A DNA stretch of 12,866 nucleotides from HRBIN12 sp035762085 (GTDB taxonomy: Bacteria > Actinomycetota > UBA4738 > HRBIN12), in contig DASTPT010000112.1 in NCBI GenBank assembly GCA_035762085.1, positions 1-12,866 on the forward strand, read 5' to 3'. Below the pieces are notes generated by a model. It saw only the letters and a program-made list of their open reading frames with translations. It searched no databases and had not been told where the DNA came from. A program made the position numbers and the translations under genes. Positions 1 through 7,911 of this stretch are shown piece after piece (the first letter of the stretch is position 1; each line of letters opens with the position of its first letter).

Positions 1-261
1 CACCCGGAACTGATGCGGGCGGCCAAGCACGTCGGCGAAGAGACGCGCCGCGACTGCCCGGTCTGCTCGAAGGCCAAGCTTCGCCTGGTCACCTACGTCT
101 ACGGCGACGGGCTGCGCGAGGCGAACGGCCGCGTTTGGCCGCTCGACGTGGGCCTGTCGATGGCCGCCGACCGCCCCGGCGCCTGGTGCTACGTCGTCGA
201 GGTCTGCACCGGGTGCCAGTGGAACCACCTGTCCGAGGCCTTCGTGGCCCGGGCAGTCTGA
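1..261 (+). CDS. DUF5318 family zinc-ribbon protein, 5'-truncated by the window edge
   Basis: The reading frame is open from base 1 to the TGA at 259-261. An ATG at 13 exists, but the codons before it (His-Pro-Glu-Leu) continue the family pattern in which an Asp/Ala-His-Pro-Glu-Leu stretch precedes Arg-Ala-Ala, so the true start lies left of the window. Visible are a CPVC pair and a later CTGC pair, likely four zinc ligands, and the family-typical segments TYVYGDGL and YVVEVCTGCQWNHL. Homologues sit directly upstream of the class A penicillin-binding protein in Actinobacteria (Rv0049 next to ponA1 in M. tuberculosis). Its biochemical function is unknown. The downstream gene begins 72 bases later with no terminator between, so the two are probably co-transcribed. 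The family call rests on recalled motifs and synteny. Confidence 0.82.
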   Translation, partial: HPELMRAAKHVGEETRRDCPVCSKAKLRLVTYVYGDGLREANGRVWPLDVGLSMAADRPGAWCYVVEVCTGCQWNHLSEAFVARAV

Positions 262-316
262 TCCACCGCCGTCCGCTCAGCTCGGGAACCCAAAGACGTT
301 TGCGCACGTCGTTCCC

Positions 317-324
317 GGGAGAAG
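317..324 (+). promoter_or_regulatory. Ribosome-binding site deciding a TTG start for the penicillin-binding protein
   Basis: GGGAGAAG ends 9 bases before TTG at 334, which gives Met-Asp-Thr-Ile-Asp. No in-frame ATG occurs before the membrane segment. GTG at 355 is a possible alternative but is much too far from this site. Confidence 0.6.
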
Positions 325-333
325 CTCCGCCGG

Positions 334-2547
334 TTGGATACCATCGACAGCACCGTGGCGGTCAATACGCCTGCCCGCGGGCCCTCGAAGGGCCGCAAGC
401 ACGCTCCCCGCACGAACCGGAAGCACCGGCCCGGGATCAAGGGCTTCTTCCGGAAGTGGTGGTGGGCGTTCGTCGCCGTGCCCCTCGTCGGCGTCCTCGG
501 CGTGCTGGCCACCCTGTACTACCTCTACACGCAACTCGAGCTGCCCTCGACGCCGCCGCCGCTGCAGACGACGTACGTGTACGACCGCGACGGCAAGCTC
601 CTGACCACGCTCCACGCGGGCGTCGACCGGACGATCGTCCCGATCGACCAGATCCCGACCGACCTGCGCAACGCGGTCGTCGCGGCCGAGGACCAGGAGT
701 TCTTCCAGCACCCCGGCATCGACCCGATCGGGATCGTGCGCGCCGCGTGGACCGACCTGGTTGCCCGCGAGACGGTCCAGGGCGGCTCGACGATCACGCA
801 GCAGGTGGTGAAGAACGTCTACGCGGGGACGTACGAGGAGGATCCGAAGACCGGGCAGCAGGTCTACACCGTCCCCCCGCGGACCTTCGGCCAGAAGGTC
901 CGCGAGTCGCTCCTGGCGATGAAGGTCGAGCGCGAGTTCACGAAGGACGAGATCCTCGCGACCTATCTGAACACGGTGTACTTCGGGCACGGCGCGTACG
1001 GTGTCCAGGCCGCCGCCCAGACGTACTGGAACAAGGACGTCGGCGAGCTCACGCTCCTGGAGTCGGCCACCCTCGCCGGTGTGATCCCGAGCCCGAGCCT
1101 GTTCGACCCGATCGAGTACCCGGCCGACGCGATGACCCGCCGGAACTACGTCCTGGACCGCATGGTCGCCGACGGCTACCTCGAGAGCGAGCGAGCCGAG
1201 GTGCTGAAGGCCAAGGAGGTCAAGGTCGACCCCCTCGAGAACGCCGACGACTTCCCGCGCAAGACCGGCTACTTCCTCGACTACACGCGCCGCGCTCTGA
1301 TCGACCGCTACGGCGAAGCCGCCGTCTTCGGCGGCGGGCTCCAGGTGACGACGACGCTCGACGCCGAGATGCAGGGCTACGCCGAGGACGCCGTGGCGGC
1401 GCGGCTCCCGGATCCCGACGATCCCGAGGCCGCTGTGGTGGCCATCGACACGAAGACCGGCGGGGTCCTCGCGATGGTCGGCGGCCGCAACTGGCAGCGG
1501 TCCCAGGTGAACCTCGCCTCGGGCGACGGCGGGACCGGGCGACAGGCGGGCTCGGCCTTCAAGGTCTTCACGCTCACGGCCGCGATGGAGGACCGCGTCG
1601 ACCTCGACTCCCGATGGAACGGTCCGGCCCAGATCCGGATCCCCGACCGGGAGTGCTACACGAACGGGGAGCCGTGGACGGTCGGCAACGCGAGCGACTC
1701 GGAGGCCGGCACGTTCACGCTGACGCAGGCGACGGCGCACTCGGTGAACACGGTCTACGCGCAGCTCGTCACGCAGGTGAACCCCGAGGACGTCGTCGAC
1801 GTGGCGCACCGGATGGGGATCGGATCGCCGCTCGAGCCGGTGTGCTCGATCACCCTCGGCACCCAGGACGTCACGCCGCTCGAGATGACCGATGCCTACG
1901 CGACGCTCGCCGCACGTGGGTGGCGTCATCGGGCCACGCCGCTCCAGGAGGTCGGGGGCCCGGGCGGCGACGTGGACTTCCGGCTGGACCAGCGGGGCAG
2001 GCAGGTCCTGGACGAGAACGACGCCGACCTCGTGACGTACGCACTGCAGACCGTGGTCACCGGCGGGACGGGGACGAACGCGAACATCGGCCGGCCGGTC
2101 GCCGGCAAGACCGGAACCACGCAGGAGTACGCGGATGCCTGGTTCTGCGGGTACACGCCGCAGATCGCGGCGTGCGTGTGGGTCGGCTACCCGGAGGGAC
2201 GCGTCGCGTTGACGAACATCCACGGGTACTCGGCCGTATATGGCGGGACGATCCCCGCGCTCATCTGGCACGACTTCATGATCGAGGCGATGCGCGGCAT
2301 GAAGGTCGTGGACTTCCCGCAGCCCTCGTTCCAGGGCTACACGCGGGGACCGACCTCTCCCGCGCCGGTCGAGACCGAGCCCACGGGCCCGACGGGCCCC
2401 ACGGCGCCGACCGGTCCGACGGCCCCGACCGGCCCCACGGCGCCGACGGCCCCGACCGGGCCCACGGCGCCCACCGGCCCGACGGGCCCCACCGCGCCGA
2501 CCGGCCCGACCGGCGGCGCCCGGATCGTCCCGGACGACACCAGCTGA
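334..2547 (+). CDS. ponA: Bifunctional class A penicillin-binding protein (glycosyltransferase/transpeptidase)
   Basis: This enzyme polymerises lipid II into glycan strands and cross-links the stem peptides outside the membrane. The 737-residue protein has a basic cytoplasmic tail (about 1-40) and one membrane anchor (about 41-65). The GT51 domain (about 80-260) has the catalytic Glu119 in AAEDQEFFQHPG, then GGSTITQQ near 151 and the EREFTKDEI/YLNTVYFG block. The transpeptidase domain carries all three serine acyl-transferase motifs: S407-A-F-K410, S470-V-N472 and K592-T-G594. No PASTA domain is present. The C-terminus is a Gly-Pro-Thr/Ala-Pro-Thr repeat (684-726). The start is TTG, chosen for its upstream GGGAGAAG. 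It follows the DUF5318 gene as in mycobacteria and converges on the histidine kinase gene. The symbol is by synteny and family with PonA1. Confidence 0.95.
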   Translation: MDTIDSTVAVNTPARGPSKGRKHAPRTNRKHRPGIKGFFRKWWWAFVAVPLVGVLGVLATLYYLYTQLELPSTPPPLQTTYVYDRDGKLLTTLHAGVDRTIVPIDQIPTDLRNAVVAAEDQEFFQHPGIDPIGIVRAAWTDLVARETVQGGSTITQQVVKNVYAGTYEEDPKTGQQVYTVPPRTFGQKVRESLLAMKVEREFTKDEILATYLNTVYFGHGAYGVQAAAQTYWNKDVGELTLLESATLAGVIPSPSLFDPIEYPADAMTRRNYVLDRMVADGYLESERAEVLKAKEVKVDPLENADDFPRKTGYFLDYTRRALIDRYGEAAVFGGGLQVTTTLDAEMQGYAEDAVAARLPDPDDPEAAVVAIDTKTGGVLAMVGGRNWQRSQVNLASGDGGTGRQAGSAFKVFTLTAAMEDRVDLDSRWNGPAQIRIPDRECYTNGEPWTVGNASDSEAGTFTLTQATAHSVNTVYAQLVTQVNPEDVVDVAHRMGIGSPLEPVCSITLGTQDVTPLEMTDAYATLAARGWRHRATPLQEVGGPGGDVDFRLDQRGRQVLDENDADLVTYALQTVVTGGTGTNANIGRPVAGKTGTTQEYADAWFCGYTPQIAACVWVGYPEGRVALTNIHGYSAVYGGTIPALIWHDFMIEAMRGMKVVDFPQPSFQGYTRGPTSPAPVETEPTGPTGPTAPTGPTAPTGPTAPTAPTGPTAPTGPTGPTAPTGPTGGARIVPDDTS
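2383..2517 (+). repeat. Tandem Gly-Pro-Thr / Ala-Pro-Thr coding repeat in the penicillin-binding protein tail
   Basis: About 14 three-residue units, mostly GPT and APT, cover residues 684-726 and end in Gly-Gly-Ala. At DNA level the units are near-identical 9-base words (variants of ACCGGCCCG and ACGGCGCCG), which makes the tract prone to slippage. It lies beyond the transpeptidase domain, so outside the membrane. Pro/Thr-rich tails are common on actinobacterial PonA proteins. This one is collagen-like in its regular Gly spacing, but hydroxyproline or triple-helix formation is not implied. Confidence 0.9.
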
Positions 2548-2550
2548 GTC

Positions 2551-2571
2551 GCCCCGCGTGCCTGCGGGGGC
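2551..2571. terminator. Hairpin between convergent genes, likely bidirectional terminator
   Basis: CCCCGC (2552-2557) pairs with GCGGGG (2564-2569) across a 6-base loop, with an outer G-C pair possible across a bulged G. It occupies the 23-base gap between the stop codons of the penicillin-binding protein (plus) and the histidine kinase (minus). There is no T tract, as is usual in high-GC Actinobacteria. Confidence 0.55.
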
Positions 2572-4685
2572 TACGCCTCGCTGACGGAGAACTCCCGCGG
2601 AGCCGGCACGGCGTCGAGCGGCAGGCTGGCCATCACGGTCGTACCGCGCCCGGGCGTGGAGTGGACCATGAACGTGCCGTTCGCGAGCTCGACGCGCTCG
2701 CGCATCGAGGCCAGGCCGACGCGACCCATCTGAAGGTACTCGCGCGCCTTGGCCGAGTCGAACCCCACGCCGTTGTCCGTGACCTCGATCCGGAGCTGGC
2801 CGCCGATGGCCTCCACCGAGAGCCCGATCCGGGTCGCGTGCGCATGCTTGCCCGAGTTCGACAGTGCCTCCTGGACGATGCGGTAGGCGAGCGTCTCGAG
2901 GTCCTGCGGGATCTCGGCGTTGCCGGCTCCCGTGAACTCGGTCTGGATGTGGTTGTCGCGTCCGTACTTGGCGAGCGTCTCACGCAGCGCGGGGATCAGG
3001 CCGCGCTCCTCGAGCAGCGGCGGCCGCAGGCCGGACATCAGGCGCCGGAGGTTGTCCGCCTCCTCCGAGAGCTCCTTGCGGACCTTCGCGAGGATCTCGA
3101 TCCCCTCCTCGAGCTCGCCGGCCTTCAGCATCAGTAGCACCGCCTCGAGCGAGAGCGACGCGGCCGAGACGCCCTGCACGGGCCCGTCGTGCAGGTCCCG
3201 CGCGATACGGTTGCGCTCGCTCTCGATCGCCGCGTTCGTCCGGCGCATGATCCGGGTCCGGTCCTCGTCGCGGTCCTGCAGGAACTTGAAGAGCGAGCGG
3301 ATCGTCTGGTCGGCCACGCGCGAGGCGGTCACGTCCCGCACCAGCAGCAGGCGTCGCGGCGGATCGCTCGGGACCTCGGAGGTGCGCGACTCCACGTACA
3401 GAGGGTTGCCCTCGCGCCGCAGCGTGCCCTGACCGGTATGCGGCAGCGTGCCGAACGACTCGTCGGCGTCGATCGAGGCCGCGAGGGCCGACCACCGCTG
3501 GCCCTCGACGACCGCCTGCGGCAGGTCGATCATCCCGCAGAAGGCCTCGTTCGCCCGCACGATGATGTCCTTGTGGTCGAGCTCGACGATGCCGTCGACC
3601 GCGGACTCGAACACGGTGCGCAGGCGCTCCTCCGACTCGCGGAGGGTCTCGTTCGCGCGGCGCAGACGGGCGAGGGCCCGGTCGGTCTCGCGGAGCGCGA
3701 CCTCCTTCTGGTCGAGCGCCTCCTCGGCCTCACGGGTGGCGTTCGTGCCCCGCACCTGGTTCACGAGGATCCGCAGCGCGACGGCCGCCGCAAGCACGCC
3801 GATCATCACCGACCCGTGGCCGGTCTCGAGCCGTCCCGTGGTCTCGGCCCATGCGACGAGCGCGAGTGCGGAGCACGCCATCGCGACCGATAGCGTCGTG
3901 AGCGCCGCGCGTCCGTAGCGGGTCGGTCGGCCGATGTAGTCCGGCGCGCCGTGGCGGGGGAGCACGTTCACGAGCATCGCGAGCAGGAGCGGCGCGAGCG
4001 TCACGGGCAGGGCGGCCGTGGGGTCGCCCCGCTGGTACGCGCCCTCGACCCAGCGCTCGGCGAACAGCAGCACACCGGTGCCGAGCGCCCCGACCGCCAC
4101 GAGCTGCCCGACGTGCGCGGTCGTCGGCAACCACAGCGCGAGCGCGACGTACGCGCCGACCGAGGAGGCCACGACGATCGCGGCCACCGCGCTCGAGACG
4201 GTCTCCGGCGTCCCTGCGCCCACAGGCCGGACGAAGAGATAGAGCGCGGTGCCGAGCGAGACCGACAGGAGCGCAACGTCCGTGACGATCTCCCGGCGAT
4301 CCGGCGTCGGCAGGTGCTCCCGGTACTCGACCGCGGCGGGGACGAGGAACAGGAAGCACACCAGCAGGAAGGCGGCGTCGTACGGCCCCGGGCGGGCCGA
4401 GGGCTCCCCGACGTCGTGGAACCAGAAGATCGCGGCGACGGCTGCCAGGCCGAACAGGGCCAGCGCCACCCACGGGGTCGAGCGCCATGCGTCCCGGTAC
4501 CGGAGCCGGCTCAGGACGGCGACCATACCGAGGAGCGCGGACCCCGCCAGGATCGCCGAGGCGAGCCCCTCCGTGGTCCGCAGCGCGTCGCTGCGGAGCG
4601 CGTACACGGCGACCGCGCCGACGCCGGCCAGTACCAGCAGGAACGGAACCAAGGGGGCATGCAGTCGCTCGTGCGTGGTGGCCAT
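2571..4685 (-). CDS. Membrane sensor histidine kinase, NarL/DesK-type (HisKA_3), with PAS domain
   Basis: This is the sensor of a two-component system with the adjacent response regulator. Numbered from ATG at 4685, about ten hydrophobic segments fill residues 10-310. A charged, probably coiled-coil stretch follows (315-355), then a PAS-like domain (352-455) and a second helical linker. The HisKA_3 dimerisation domain has ERNRIARDLHDGPVQ with the phospho-acceptor His499. The HATPase domain (about 595-690) shows QEALSNSGKHA (N box), TDNGVGFD and a TPGRGTTV lid end. I chose ATG 4685 because GAAGG lies 4 bases upstream and the first membrane segment follows soon after. In-frame GTG 4727 and ATG 4724 would add 13-14 residues but have no clear ribosome-binding site. 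It is transcribed after the regulator, 120 bases downstream of its stop. The stimulus cannot be read from sequence. Confidence 0.93.
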   Translation of the reverse strand: MATTHERLHAPLVPFLLVLAGVGAVAVYALRSDALRTTEGLASAILAGSALLGMVAVLSRLRYRDAWRSTPWVALALFGLAAVAAIFWFHDVGEPSARPGPYDAAFLLVCFLFLVPAAVEYREHLPTPDRREIVTDVALLSVSLGTALYLFVRPVGAGTPETVSSAVAAIVVASSVGAYVALALWLPTTAHVGQLVAVGALGTGVLLFAERWVEGAYQRGDPTAALPVTLAPLLLAMLVNVLPRHGAPDYIGRPTRYGRAALTTLSVAMACSALALVAWAETTGRLETGHGSVMIGVLAAAVALRILVNQVRGTNATREAEEALDQKEVALRETDRALARLRRANETLRESEERLRTVFESAVDGIVELDHKDIIVRANEAFCGMIDLPQAVVEGQRWSALAASIDADESFGTLPHTGQGTLRREGNPLYVESRTSEVPSDPPRRLLLVRDVTASRVADQTIRSLFKFLQDRDEDRTRIMRRTNAAIESERNRIARDLHDGPVQGVSAASLSLEAVLLMLKAGELEEGIEILAKVRKELSEEADNLRRLMSGLRPPLLEERGLIPALRETLAKYGRDNHIQTEFTGAGNAEIPQDLETLAYRIVQEALSNSGKHAHATRIGLSVEAIGGQLRIEVTDNGVGFDSAKAREYLQMGRVGLASMRERVELANGTFMVHSTPGRGTTVMASLPLDAVPAPREFSVSEA

Positions 4686-4775
4686 GGAACCTTCATCATG
4701 AACGAGCGCGGCGGGGGACTCCATCACCCGGCCGGGGTGTCTCGGGGCCAGGACCGTCGTAGGCCGGTCGGAGGA

Positions 4776-4791
4776 CGCGGATCGATCCGCG
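4776..4791. repeat. Perfect 16-bp palindrome between response regulator and kinase genes
   Basis: CGCGGATCGATCCGCG is its own reverse complement. It starts 18 bases past the regulator stop in the direction of transcription and lies upstream of the kinase start. It could be an operator for a dimeric regulator. In RNA it would make a 6-bp stem with a TCGA loop that could modulate kinase expression. Confidence 0.6.
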
Positions 4792-4808
4792 AGGGCTAGA
4801 GCGTCCGG

Positions 4809-5447
4809 CTACTCGATCAGTCGGCGCCGCAGCGCCTCGGCCACCGCCGCCGTGCGGTCGGAGGCGCCGAGCTTCTCGAAGATGTGCTCGAGATGCGTCT
4901 TGACGGTGTCGGGCGAGATGTACAGGCGCTCGGCGATGTCGCGGTTCGTGTGCCCGAAGGCGAGGAGCTGGAGGACCTCGATCTCGCGGGCGGTGAGGGT
5001 CTCGGCCTTGCGGTCGCGCTCCTTCGCCTGGCTGAGCTCCTCGGCGAGGGCCACGACGAGCTGGGGGTCGATCACCATGTTGCCGCCGGCGACCAGGCGG
5101 ACCGTCTGGATCAGGTGCTCGGCGTCGCGGGCCTTCAGCACGTACCCGCGAGCGCCCGAGCGCACGGCCTCGACGACGAACTGCCGATCGTCGTACGCGG
5201 TGAGCATGATCACGCCGACCTTCGGGTGCTGGTCCCGGATCAGGCGTGCGGCCTCGAGGCCGTCCATCTCGGGCATCCGGATATCGACGAGGGCGATGTC
5301 GGGAGACTCGGCCCCCACCAGATCGAGGAGCTCCTTGCCGTTGGCGGCCTCGCCGACGACCTCGATGCCCTCGGCCATGTCCAGGTAGCGCCGGAGGCCC
5401 TGGCGCACCAGCGAATGGTCGTCCGCGATGGCTACTCGGATCGTCAC
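4809..5447 (-). CDS. NarL/FixJ-family response regulator with LuxR-type HTH
   Basis: This is the transcription factor partner of the downstream kinase. It is 212 residues, normal for the family. The receiver domain (1-120) has the acidic pair Asp9-Asp10, phospho-acceptor Asp55 in LVDIRMPEMDG, Thr83 and Lys105. The LuxR/GerE DNA-binding domain (about 146-209) has LTAREIEVLQLLAFGHTNRDIA and the recognition-helix segment SPDTVKTHLEHIF. The start is GTG 5447, because AAGGGAG lies 6 bases upstream and the protein then begins directly with the first receiver strand, TIRVAIADD. An ATG at 5486 in the same frame would add 13 residues (FPRSADRPRERP) that look like untranslated leader. The kinase follows in the same direction, so the two probably form an operon. 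Target genes are unknown, with the neighbouring glycosyltransferases as candidates. Confidence 0.95.
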   Translation of the reverse strand: MTIRVAIADDHSLVRQGLRRYLDMAEGIEVVGEAANGKELLDLVGAESPDIALVDIRMPEMDGLEAARLIRDQHPKVGVIMLTAYDDRQFVVEAVRSGARGYVLKARDAEHLIQTVRLVAGGNMVIDPQLVVALAEELSQAKERDRKAETLTAREIEVLQLLAFGHTNRDIAERLYISPDTVKTHLEHIFEKLGASDRTAAVAEALRRRLIE

Positions 5448-5484
5448 CGGTCGCTCCCTTGGTCGGTCGGCGCTTCGCGGGAAC

Positions 5485-5512
5485 ATCCTATATGTCGGCG
5501 CCCGGGCGTCAG
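5485..5512 (-). promoter_or_regulatory. Candidate promoter of the response regulator-kinase pair
   Basis: On the minus strand CTGACG (5512-5507) and TAGGAT (5490-5485) are separated by 16 bases. The -10 fits TAnnnT, and the -35 keeps the TGAC core of TTGACA and overlaps the stop codon of the gene before it. Transcription would start near 5478, about 30 bases before the GTG. A 10-bp palindrome CGCCCGGGCG (5499-5508) sits in the spacer. This would allow the pair to be expressed apart from the glycosyltransferases. Confidence 0.38.
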
Positions 5513-6666
5513 AAGATGTAGTACCAGTTGACGAACAGCGGCGCGAGCAGCCCCAGCCCGGCGGCGCCGATCGCGGCCACCACCCAGGTGGGGACGCGCC
5601 ACCGGTGCAGGAGCTCGGCCATCGCCCAGAAGGCCGGGAACAGCGGCAGCACGAACCGGGGCATCGACATCAGGGGGCGATCCGGGAACACGTACGAGAG
5701 CGGAACCAGCAGCCCAGCCCACAGGTACACGCGATAGGCCCATCGATAGCGGAGCAGGGCGATGACCGAGGCCGCGAGCACGGGCAGCACGAGCAGCCAG
5801 TCGATCAGCCAGTAGGGCCCGTTCGTGGCGCCGACGTACTCGAACGCGCTGCGCGTCCCGTCGACGAGCGTCGTCCACGGCCAGGAGAACACGCGCTCCC
5901 AGTTCGCCTGCTGGTGGATCGGCGCGAGCCAGTCATCCGCCTTCACCTGCCAGAAGAGCAGGTAGGCGAGCGTGCCGGCGCCGGTGGCCGCCACGGCGGC
6001 GAGCCCGCCGACGAACCGGCGGTCGCCCTCGGCGCGTCGCTGGATCGCCTCGGCGAGCAGGGCGAGCGCGACGACCACCCCGATGTTCCGCGTGAGCGCC
6101 GCGCCGAAGCCCGCGACGGCCGCGAGCCACCACCGGTCGCGCCGGGCCGCCCAGAGCGCGGCGACGGCCAGGAGCAGGAACAGGGACTCGCTGTACGGCG
6201 CGAACAGGAAGAACGACGTGGGGAACACGCACAGCAGCACGACCGTGGTGCGTGCGGCGGCGTCCGAGATCTCGACGCGGGTGAGGTCGTACAGGAGGGT
6301 GAGCGCCGCCAGGAGCGCGGCGTTCGACACGAGGAGAGCCGCGGCGAACGGGCGCCCGCCGAGGATCACCGACACGAAGCGCGTGAAGAGCGGGTACAGG
6401 GGGAAGAACGCCGCGCTCCCGTCGCCGGCCCGGTACCCCTCGTCGGCGATCCGCAGGTACCACAGGGCGTCGAAGCGCTCCCACGCGGTGAACAGGTTGT
6501 GCCACCCGGGGTCCGGGAGCGGCCGGGCGGGCCACCCCGGCACCGAGACCGGGTCGATCGGCGGGAACAGCCCCGGCGACAGCAGTCCGATCACGAACAG
6601 CCCGACCCGAACGCCGACGAACACCTTCAGGGCGTAGCAGAAGGCGCTCCGGAGCGAGGGCGTCAC
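5509..6666 (-). CDS. PIG-V-like membrane mannosyltransferase (GT-C fold)
   Basis: The 385-residue polytopic protein resembles the bacterial mannosyltransferase family related to eukaryotic PIG-V (GPI mannosyltransferase II). Family-like motifs are WERFDALWYLRIADEGY (62-78) in the first long loop with the acidic Asp66 expected of GT-C enzymes, AAFFPLYPL (85-93), APYSES (156-161) and MPRFVLPLFP (335-344). About nine to ten hydrophobic segments are visible. It probably transfers mannose from polyprenyl-phosphate-mannose to an envelope acceptor on the outer face of the membrane, but donor and acceptor are inferred from the family only. The start is GTG 6666, overlapping the upstream gene's stop by 4 bases (GTGA), which implies translational coupling. 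The upstream ribosome-binding site is weak, consistent with coupling. Confidence 0.85.
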   Translation of the reverse strand: MTPSLRSAFCYALKVFVGVRVGLFVIGLLSPGLFPPIDPVSVPGWPARPLPDPGWHNLFTAWERFDALWYLRIADEGYRAGDGSAAFFPLYPLFTRFVSVILGGRPFAAALLVSNAALLAALTLLYDLTRVEISDAAARTTVVLLCVFPTSFFLFAPYSESLFLLLAVAALWAARRDRWWLAAVAGFGAALTRNIGVVVALALLAEAIQRRAEGDRRFVGGLAAVAATGAGTLAYLLFWQVKADDWLAPIHQQANWERVFSWPWTTLVDGTRSAFEYVGATNGPYWLIDWLLVLPVLAASVIALLRYRWAYRVYLWAGLLVPLSYVFPDRPLMSMPRFVLPLFPAFWAMAELLHRWRVPTWVVAAIGAAGLGLLAPLFVNWYYIF

Positions 6667-7874
6667 GTCGGCACCGGCTCGGCGGCGGGGGCCGGCCGCA
6701 GGTCGGGCTGGGGCCGGCGGACCCACTCGGCCAGGCACCAGAACAGGACGAGCGCTCGGACCACCACCGCGACCTCGAACGCATCGATCGGCAGGCCGCC
6801 GAAGCCGGCGAACTCGCCGAACCACGAGAACCGCGTGACGAACACCGCCGTGTCGGCGACGGAGAACGCCACGAACAGCCCCGGCGACGGCAGCACGAGC
6901 GCGAACCACGGTAGGAGCCACAGCCCGTACTGGGGCGAGTACACCTTGTTCGTGAGCAGGAACAGTACGAGGATCGGCAGCCCCAAGGTCCAGCGCGCGA
7001 AGTCCGGCTCGCGCGCCCGCTTGAGCCACCAGACGAAGCCGGTCGAGCCGAGGAACAACGCCAGCGAGGCGGCGTTGATGAGCCCCGTCGGTTGGCAGTA
7101 CAACTCGCCGGTGATCCGATGGCACGAGATGAACCACAGGCTGTCCCAGTCTGCCGGCCGTTCCGAGTTGAACGCGAAGAACCGCCACCACGACCCCGGC
7201 GCGGCCACGGCGAACGGTAGGTTCACCGCCACCCACGTGCCGATCGAGGCCCACGCCAGGTGGATGCCGGCGTCCGGCTCACGCTCGCGGAACCTGCCGG
7301 CGACGAACGGGACGACGAGCAGCGCGGGGTACAGTTTCGCCGCGGCCCCCAGCCCGAGCAGCACCCCCGACACCACGTCACGGCGCCGTGCGTACGCGAG
7401 CGTCGCGGCCGTGGCGAGTGCGACCGCGATGAGGTCCCAGTTCATGAAGCCGTAGATCGCGAGCGTCGGCGCCAGCGCGAAGTACAGCGCTCGTGGGCCG
7501 ACCAGCAGGTACAGGCACACGACGGTCGCGAACGCGGCGAGGGCCAGGAACACCACGTTCGCGGTGAAGAACGCCGTCACGCCGTTCGAGACCCAGGCCG
7601 CTGCGCGCATCGTGTACATCGACAGGACCGGGTACTCGTCGCACTGGCCGTCGCTGTCCACGCACGGGTCCAGGTAGGGCAGGCGGTTCCCCGTGAGCTG
7701 CTCGGTCCCGAGCAGCGGAACGATGTCCGTGTAGCACAGGCGCTCGTACTGCCGGCCGTCCGCCCAGTCGCCGCTCGCGCACGGAGCCTTGACCGCCAGT
7801 CCGACCGCGAGCGTCGCCGCGAGGCACGCGAGGACCACACCCAGGCCGACCCGGCGACGCGCCTGCTCGCTCAC
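6663..7874 (-). CDS. GT87-family polyprenol-phosphate-mannose-dependent mannosyltransferase
   Basis: This multi-pass membrane glycosyltransferase (formerly DUF2029) of 403 residues is the positional counterpart of Rv0051. Family marks: CYTD with Asp50 in the first extracytoplasmic loop, PYLD (67-69), EYPVL (80-84), MNWDLIAVAL with Asp147, and GLGAAAKLYPALL around Lys180. Roughly ten hydrophobic segments follow. It is expected to use polyprenyl-phosphate-mannose for envelope glycolipid or glycoprotein mannosylation; the substrate is not known. The start is taken as GTG 7874, immediately before SEQARRR and the first membrane helix. There is no Shine-Dalgarno upstream, but a GACAAT box ends 7 bases before this codon, so the message might be leaderless. 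A longer frame to GTG 7979 adds a Pro/Arg-rich leader overlapping a strong hairpin and is unlikely. Confidence 0.85.
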   Translation of the reverse strand: MSEQARRRVGLGVVLACLAATLAVGLAVKAPCASGDWADGRQYERLCYTDIVPLLGTEQLTGNRLPYLDPCVDSDGQCDEYPVLSMYTMRAAAWVSNGVTAFFTANVVFLALAAFATVVCLYLLVGPRALYFALAPTLAIYGFMNWDLIAVALATAATLAYARRRDVVSGVLLGLGAAAKLYPALLVVPFVAGRFREREPDAGIHLAWASIGTWVAVNLPFAVAAPGSWWRFFAFNSERPADWDSLWFISCHRITGELYCQPTGLINAASLALFLGSTGFVWWLKRAREPDFARWTLGLPILVLFLLTNKVYSPQYGLWLLPWFALVLPSPGLFVAFSVADTAVFVTRFSWFGEFAGFGGLPIDAFEVAVVVRALVLFWCLAEWVRRPQPDLRPAPAAEPVPT

Positions 7875-7911
7875 CGGCGGGATTGTCGCATCGGTCGGCG
7901 ACCGGAGGGGA

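Noticed and set aside
277..2271. A 664-codon minus-strand open frame antisense to the penicillin-binding protein
   Set aside because: It is a low-complexity shadow of the real gene, without a ribosome-binding site or recognisable domain.
135..3137. A 1000-codon open frame on the plus strand overlapping the penicillin-binding protein and the kinase
   Set aside because: Its product is Arg/Gly/Asp/Pro-rich and matches no fold, while the frame at 334-2547 has complete catalytic motifs. Long spurious frames are expected at this GC content.
5428..7455. A 675-codon plus-strand open frame antisense to both mannosyltransferases
   Set aside because: The product is His/Arg/Gln/Glu-rich with no domain. 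The minus-strand frames show membrane segments and family motifs.
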